9,850 bases of DNA from Selenomonadaceae bacterium (GTDB taxonomy: Bacteria; Bacillota; Negativicutes; Selenomonadales; Selenomonadaceae): the NCBI GenBank assembly GCA_017484235.1, contig JAFUTM010000420.1:1-9850 (forward strand), in the 5' to 3' direction. The notes under the pieces are model-generated. The model had not been told where the DNA came from. It searched no databases and saw only the letters and a list, made by a program, of their open reading frames with translations. Of this stretch, positions 6,100 through 9,850 are shown piece by piece (positions within the stretch are counted from its first letter, which is position 1; the number at the start of each line of letters is the position of its first letter). Made by a program: the position numbers and the translations under genes.

Positions 6100-7425
6100 T
6101 CAATCGCCTTTCGTGATAGCTTCATTTATAATCGGGCTGTTAAAAAATATAGGTTTGCCAGTAGTTTTATATAAAAATATTATCGAACTGTGGTCTCCAA
6201 AAAAGGCGTCGCTCAAAACCAGAGCTCTATAAAAATTGGAGGTATCATCGTATATTCCCCAACCTTCCTGTTTGTATGTATTCACTATAGCTTGGTATCT
6301 ATCGTTTAATTCTGGTGCCAGACCATATGTGAATGCAGCAACCAACGGATGTGGTCTCCATATCAGTGCAATCTCATCTTTGTGCGCTTTAAACGTTTGT
6401 ATTATTTCATCAATTTTATCGACCATTTTTTCTTTCCAATCAATCATACTCTGTAATCCGGTATTATAGAGTATGATTTTTTTCCAGCTTTTATCAGGTT
6501 TTCTTATAATCTTCAGCCATTCCTGCGGTATATCTATCTCTTCTTTCTTTGTTGCAAGCAGTTTGTCGTATTTGGGCGAGCCTAATCCAACTATATGTTG
6601 TTCCCAGTAACGTCGATCCTTTTGATTAGTATGGCGTATTAATACATTTATATATACTTGTCTTAGGTCTTCAGATTGCACTACCACTAAATCAGAATTT
6701 AACACGCCTTTGGTAGTAACCAAATGTGCCATATATTCCTCAATGTCTTCATCGCCAGGTTTAATGTCGTGTGATACAAAATAAGGAACGTACACTAATT
6801 TGTCAGTATAATTCTTTAATTCGCCTGAATAATATTCTGAACCAACTGAAGTGAGCGCGTTACAATTATCATAAGGATTGTGTATAAATATAACATCTGG
6901 GTGCATTTTTTCAAGATCAATCTTTTCCCAATCTGTTATAGGCACATATTTTGGAAACAGATTAGCTTCATAATGCCACTTTGCAACAGTTTGATCTTCT
7001 TTTCGTTCAGCGTACGGTATAGGCATTACATATGCGTTGCAATGTTCACGGTCTTCGTTTGCCGCTATCCATATACTTTCAAGACTATCCCACATTGAAG
7101 CCTTGTAAGGTATAAACACTACATCTTTTTTTATTTCCGTTTCTTTCATTAATTCTGCAAATATATAATTTAATAATTCTTTAATAAGTGTCGTTACTTG
7201 TGAACGTTCAGCAGAATTAGCGTTGTTTGATATTTGTGTTGCTGCAAGAACTAATCCATCTAAAATTTCACCATAAAGTGGATACCGCTTTTCGGACAGT
7301 TCACTCTTGAATATGTTTTGCATTTCTTTTAGTTGTAATAATAGGTCTTCAATCAATATAGATTCTATATTGTGATATATATGTTTTATTTTTATTAATA
7401 GTTGTTTTTGTATTTGTCTTCTCAT
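6100..7425 (-). CDS. CDP-glycerol glycerophosphotransferase-like protein (TagB/TagF type)
   Basis: The C-terminal two-thirds match the family that transfers polyol-phosphate units from CDP-activated donors onto surface polymers. Counting from a possible GTG at 7440, motifs are FIPYKASMWDS (109-119), PDVIFIHNPYD (181-191), GSPKYD (287-292), WRPHP (361-365) and GDHSS (415-419). The last three correspond to the GxPR.D, RxHP and D..SS donor-site motifs of TagB/F. The first 100 or so residues are a separate charged, helix-rich extension absent from the plus-strand paralogue. No signal peptide is seen; such enzymes act at the cytoplasmic membrane face. The start is uncertain. ATG at 7425 lies 16 bases from AAAGG, while GTG at 7440 abuts it. 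The protein ends just after the donor domain, where the paralogue continues into a propeller. It is first in a three-gene operon. Donor and acceptor are unknown. Confidence 0.82.
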   Translation of the reverse strand: MRRQIQKQLLIKIKHIYHNIESILIEDLLLQLKEMQNIFKSELSEKRYPLYGEILDGLVLAATQISNNANSAERSQVTTLIKELLNYIFAELMKETEIKKDVVFIPYKASMWDSLESIWIAANEDREHCNAYVMPIPYAERKEDQTVAKWHYEANLFPKYVPITDWEKIDLEKMHPDVIFIHNPYDNCNALTSVGSEYYSGELKNYTDKLVYVPYFVSHDIKPGDEDIEEYMAHLVTTKGVLNSDLVVVQSEDLRQVYINVLIRHTNQKDRRYWEQHIVGLGSPKYDKLLATKKEEIDIPQEWLKIIRKPDKSWKKIILYNTGLQSMIDWKEKMVDKIDEIIQTFKAHKDEIALIWRPHPLVAAFTYGLAPELNDRYQAIVNTYKQEGWGIYDDTSNFYRALVLSDAFFGDHSSIIFLYKTTGKPIFFNSPIINEAITKGD

Positions 7426-7452
7426 CTTGATACAGCACACACCTTTAATGTT

Positions 7453-7492
7453 AAGTTTACAATGATTGATACTATTTTTTAATTCTAAACTT
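7453..7492 (-). other. Inverted repeat in the 5' leader of the transferase operon
   Basis: AAGTTTA (7453-7459) and TAAACTT (7486-7492) are perfect 7-bp arms around a 26-base AT-rich loop. They lie between the promoter at 7520-7549 and the start codon. It could be a leader hairpin or an operator half-site pair. With this base composition, chance is possible. Confidence 0.3.
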
Positions 7493-7519
7493 CCGCTGAG
7501 TAACGAATTTATTATTGTA

Positions 7520-7549
7520 ATTATCTCATAATGATATGATGTATGTCAA
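7520..7549 (-). promoter_or_regulatory. Promoter of the minus-strand transferase operon
   Basis: The minus strand shows TTGACA (7549-7544), an 18-base spacer and GATAAT (7525-7520), about 95 bp upstream of the start at 7425. The spacer contains small dyads (tcata-atga-tatga, 7526-7539) that could be an operator, though this is speculative. It faces away from the plus-strand promoter about 40 bp further on. Confidence 0.72.
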
Positions 7550-7587
7550 CATATTAAATGGCAAATATTTTGTAAAGGCTTGTGCTA

Positions 7588-7616
7588 TTGCTTTTTTAAG
7601 GATAATGTTTTATAAT
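7588..7616 (+). promoter_or_regulatory. Promoter of the plus-strand fused gene
   Basis: TTGCTT (7588-7593), a 17-base spacer and a perfect TATAAT (7611-7616) lie 44 bp upstream of the start codon at 7660. The -35 matches only TTG, so the promoter is weaker than its divergent neighbour and could need an activator. The two promoters share the 7441-7659 gap, so one regulator could act on both. Confidence 0.6.
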
Positions 7617-7659
7617 GAAAATAAAATTGGACTATTTATGAAGGGAATGTTTTATTAAA

Positions 7660-9850
7660 ATGGCAAGGCTGAAAATTAAATCCAAAAAATTCAAATCTAC
7701 TTCAAAATCAAAAAAGAATATATTATTTTTACCATATAAAGCCTCGATGTGGGATAGTTTGGAAACTGTATGGGCTGCGGCGAATGAAGATAAAGAATAT
7801 TGTAATACTTATGTTGTGCCTATACCTTATGCAGATCTCAATCCAGATCACACTGCAGCTAAATGGCATTGCGAGATAGATTTATTCCCTAAGAATGTAC
7901 CCGTAATGGACTATAGAAAATTGGATTTAAAACGATTAAAGCCGGACGTCATTTTTATTCATAATCCGTACGACCAATATAATGTTGTTACATCGGTAGA
8001 TTCTAATTATTATTCATTTAATTTGAAACAACACACTAAGTTATTGGTTTACGTTCCATATTATGCTACTTCTGGTGCAATGTCCGAAGGGCAAAAGTAT
8101 TGCCCTTCGTATGATCATATGGATTATATCATTATGCAGGCAGAAGCTATGCGTAATTTTTTTGATCCGTCCATTCCGGCGGAGAAATTACAGCCGCTTG
8201 GCTCACCTAAATTTGATCGAGTTGTCCAAATGTGCAATAATCCTCCTAAAATACCAGACAAGTGGCAAAGTAAAATGAATGGCCGCAAAGTATATTTTTA
8301 TAATACTAGCCTCAATGGATTGTTGACTAATACAGAATTATATTTAAACAAAATGAAATATGTATTCGATTGTTTCAAAGATAGAGATGATGTCTGTTTA
8401 TTGTGGAGACCACATCCACTCATTAATGCTACACTTGCGTCAATGCGTATGAATTTTCAAGATAAATATAATAAATTAAAAAATTATTTTATTGAAAATG
8501 ATATTGGCATATATGATGAAACACCGGATATTGATAAATCCATAGCATTGTCAGATGTTTATATTGGAGATGCGGCTACCAGCGTAACTTCTCTTTTTGG
8601 AATGGCTGGAAAACCTATGTTTATATTAAACGCATCTATAGATACATTACCCAAAATGGACGATTGGAAGGGCGAAATTTTAAGACCTTTCATTTTTAAC
8701 TGTAATATGGAGGCTAAAGATTGGCTAATTACTCAAGGAAATAAATTATATTGTGCACCAAAGCACGATTATAATTATCAATTTTATTGTGATCTTTCGG
8801 ATTATGCTGTTGGCGGTTATTATCTTAATGCTATAGAAGCAGAAAATAAATTATACGTTTGTCCTGGCAATGCATTGGACATTTTAATTATTGATAACCA
8901 CAAAATTGAACGAACAATACAGTTAAACAAGCCGAAAAATGGAACAGAATTTGCATTTTTTTATAACGCCGTTCACATTAGTGATTATATATTTTTATTA
9001 CCAAATCGCTATCCGGCTATAGTTCGTTACAACATTAAAACTGATGAATTAGATTATGTAAATGGTTTTGCTGATGTTCTTATCCAACAGTACAATATGG
9101 AATTTTTGCGTGGAGGATTTACAGTTTGGAATGAACATCTAATTCTTTCTCCACCGAAAACAAACAATGTACTTGCCATAAATATTCACACACTTAAAAT
9201 AAGCCAAATAGAATTGCCGGAAAAAATGTCCGGTGGTTTTCTTGCGATAATTCCAGATAGAGATAATTTATGGTTGCTGCCCTATTTTGGAAACGTAGTT
9301 GTAAGCCTGAATATAAAGGAAGGCACCATTACAGAATATCCTAATTTGCCCGAAGGTTTTCAGTGTCGTAGAGCATTAGATGATGCTGTTTGCCGTGATA
9401 GACCATTTTTAAGTGCAGTATGTGACGAAAATGAAGTATTTTTATCACCTGCCTGGGGCAATATGTTTGTCCGTTTAAATAAAAAGACTGGCAAAATGAC
9501 AGAATGGAAAAATAATATACCCGTGTCCAATAATGTAAGTCACGGTTACTTCTATCACTTTACCGGCACAGGTGTTTTCTATAATTCATTAAATACTAAA
9601 GACATTTATTATTTTCATATATCAGACAGACAATTATATGAATTTGATATTACAACTAAAACATTTAATAAAATAGATATACAATTTAATGTAGATGAAT
9701 TAAAACAACAATATCACGGTTTTTCAAATCAATCATCGTGGATTCCTTATAGTTGTTTTGAAAATGCATTTCAAACATTAAAAGACTTGTTAGATGAAAC
9801 ATTGCCAGGACGGCCATTTGATAAAGAATCACAGTTAATTTTTTATAAAC
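7660..9850 (+). CDS. Fused CDP-glycerol transferase-like / beta-propeller-like protein (3' end outside window)
   Basis: One frame stays open from ATG 7660 to the window edge: 730 codons without a stop. After a Lys-rich N-terminus (1-20), residues 21-330 form a transferase domain close to that of the minus-strand gene: LPYKASMWDS, PDVIFIHNPYD, GSPKFD (181-186), WRPHP (249-253) and GDAATS (303-308, in place of GDHSS). Residues about 390-680 hold at least six propeller-like repeats (VRYNIKTDELDYV, FVRLNKKTGKMTEW, LYEFDITTKTFNKI). A linker at 335-390 has no counterpart in the split pair. It lacks the roughly 100-residue helical N-terminus of its paralogue. AAGGGA lies about 13 bases upstream, a long gap, and an in-frame TGA at 7639 excludes an earlier start. 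No signal peptide is seen. Role: probable surface-polymer transferase; substrate unknown. Confidence 0.85.
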   Translation, partial: MARLKIKSKKFKSTSKSKKNILFLPYKASMWDSLETVWAAANEDKEYCNTYVVPIPYADLNPDHTAAKWHCEIDLFPKNVPVMDYRKLDLKRLKPDVIFIHNPYDQYNVVTSVDSNYYSFNLKQHTKLLVYVPYYATSGAMSEGQKYCPSYDHMDYIIMQAEAMRNFFDPSIPAEKLQPLGSPKFDRVVQMCNNPPKIPDKWQSKMNGRKVYFYNTSLNGLLTNTELYLNKMKYVFDCFKDRDDVCLLWRPHPLINATLASMRMNFQDKYNKLKNYFIENDIGIYDETPDIDKSIALSDVYIGDAATSVTSLFGMAGKPMFILNASIDTLPKMDDWKGEILRPFIFNCNMEAKDWLITQGNKLYCAPKHDYNYQFYCDLSDYAVGGYYLNAIEAENKLYVCPGNALDILIIDNHKIERTIQLNKPKNGTEFAFFYNAVHISDYIFLLPNRYPAIVRYNIKTDELDYVNGFADVLIQQYNMEFLRGGFTVWNEHLILSPPKTNNVLAINIHTLKISQIELPEKMSGGFLAIIPDRDNLWLLPYFGNVVVSLNIKEGTITEYPNLPEGFQCRRALDDAVCRDRPFLSAVCDENEVFLSPAWGNMFVRLNKKTGKMTEWKNNIPVSNNVSHGYFYHFTGTGVFYNSLNTKDIYYFHISDRQLYEFDITTKTFNKIDIQFNVDELKQQYHGFSNQSSWIPYSCFENAFQTLKDLLDETLPGRPFDKESQLIFYK

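Noticed and set aside
6094..6102. Frameshift or sequencing error splitting one transferase-propeller gene into two
   Set aside because: The second gene has its own ATG and a well-spaced AAAGG site. The transferase ends shortly after its donor motif without the linker present in the fused paralogue, so two real genes are more likely. Not excluded without reads.
7647..7658. Three-codon leader ORF (ATG TTT TAT TAA) just before the fused gene
   Set aside because: The only Shine-Dalgarno-like sequence abuts its ATG and would not be used there. A run this short in AT-rich DNA is expected by chance.
8063..8278. 71-residue plus-strand ORF inside the fused gene
   Set aside because: It lies in another frame within the continuous, motif-bearing frame that starts at 7660.

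Overview
The window looks chromosomal and comes from a low-to-moderate GC member of the Bacillota. The type of L33 (rpmG), the gene order rpmG-secE-nusG-rplK-rplA-rplJ-rplL and the tRNA 3' CCA ends encoded in the DNA all fit. The protein sequences and the CDP-glycerol transferase-like family suggest Negativicutes (a Selenomonas/Acidaminococcus-like diderm). That placement is recalled resemblance, not a database result.

Region 1 (1-3602, minus strand) is the ribosomal/transcription operon. A near-consensus promoter at 3574-3602 should drive rpmG, secE, nusG, rplK, rplA, rplJ and rplL, ending at a terminator at 1-39. Between rplA and rplJ is an L10-leader-type attenuator with three mutually exclusive structures: an L10-binding fold, an antiterminator and a terminator. 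Two intercistronic gaps carry AT-rich short repeats sharing an identical 18-bp core. NusG lacks four residues in its KOW domain, where the S10/Rho-contacting FGR loop normally sits.

Region 2 (3638-4000, minus strand) is a compact tRNA operon, fMet-Thr-Met, with its own strong promoter and a short terminator. The promoter's -35 hexamer contains the stop codon of the gene upstream.

Region 3 (3997-9850) is an AT-rich accessory locus with two divergent transcription units around a 234-bp regulatory gap. The minus-strand unit encodes a CDP-glycerol glycerophosphotransferase-like enzyme, a stand-alone protein with about seven beta-propeller-like repeats, and a ROK-family sugar kinase, tightly packed and probably translationally coupled. 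The plus-strand unit is one long ORF, open at the window edge, with a paralogous transferase domain and a propeller-like domain joined in a single polypeptide. The same two modules therefore occur split on one strand and fused on the other. The likely role is decoration of a surface glycan or polyol-phosphate polymer, with the kinase supplying or salvaging a phosphorylated sugar. This pair of architectures is the most unusual content of the window.
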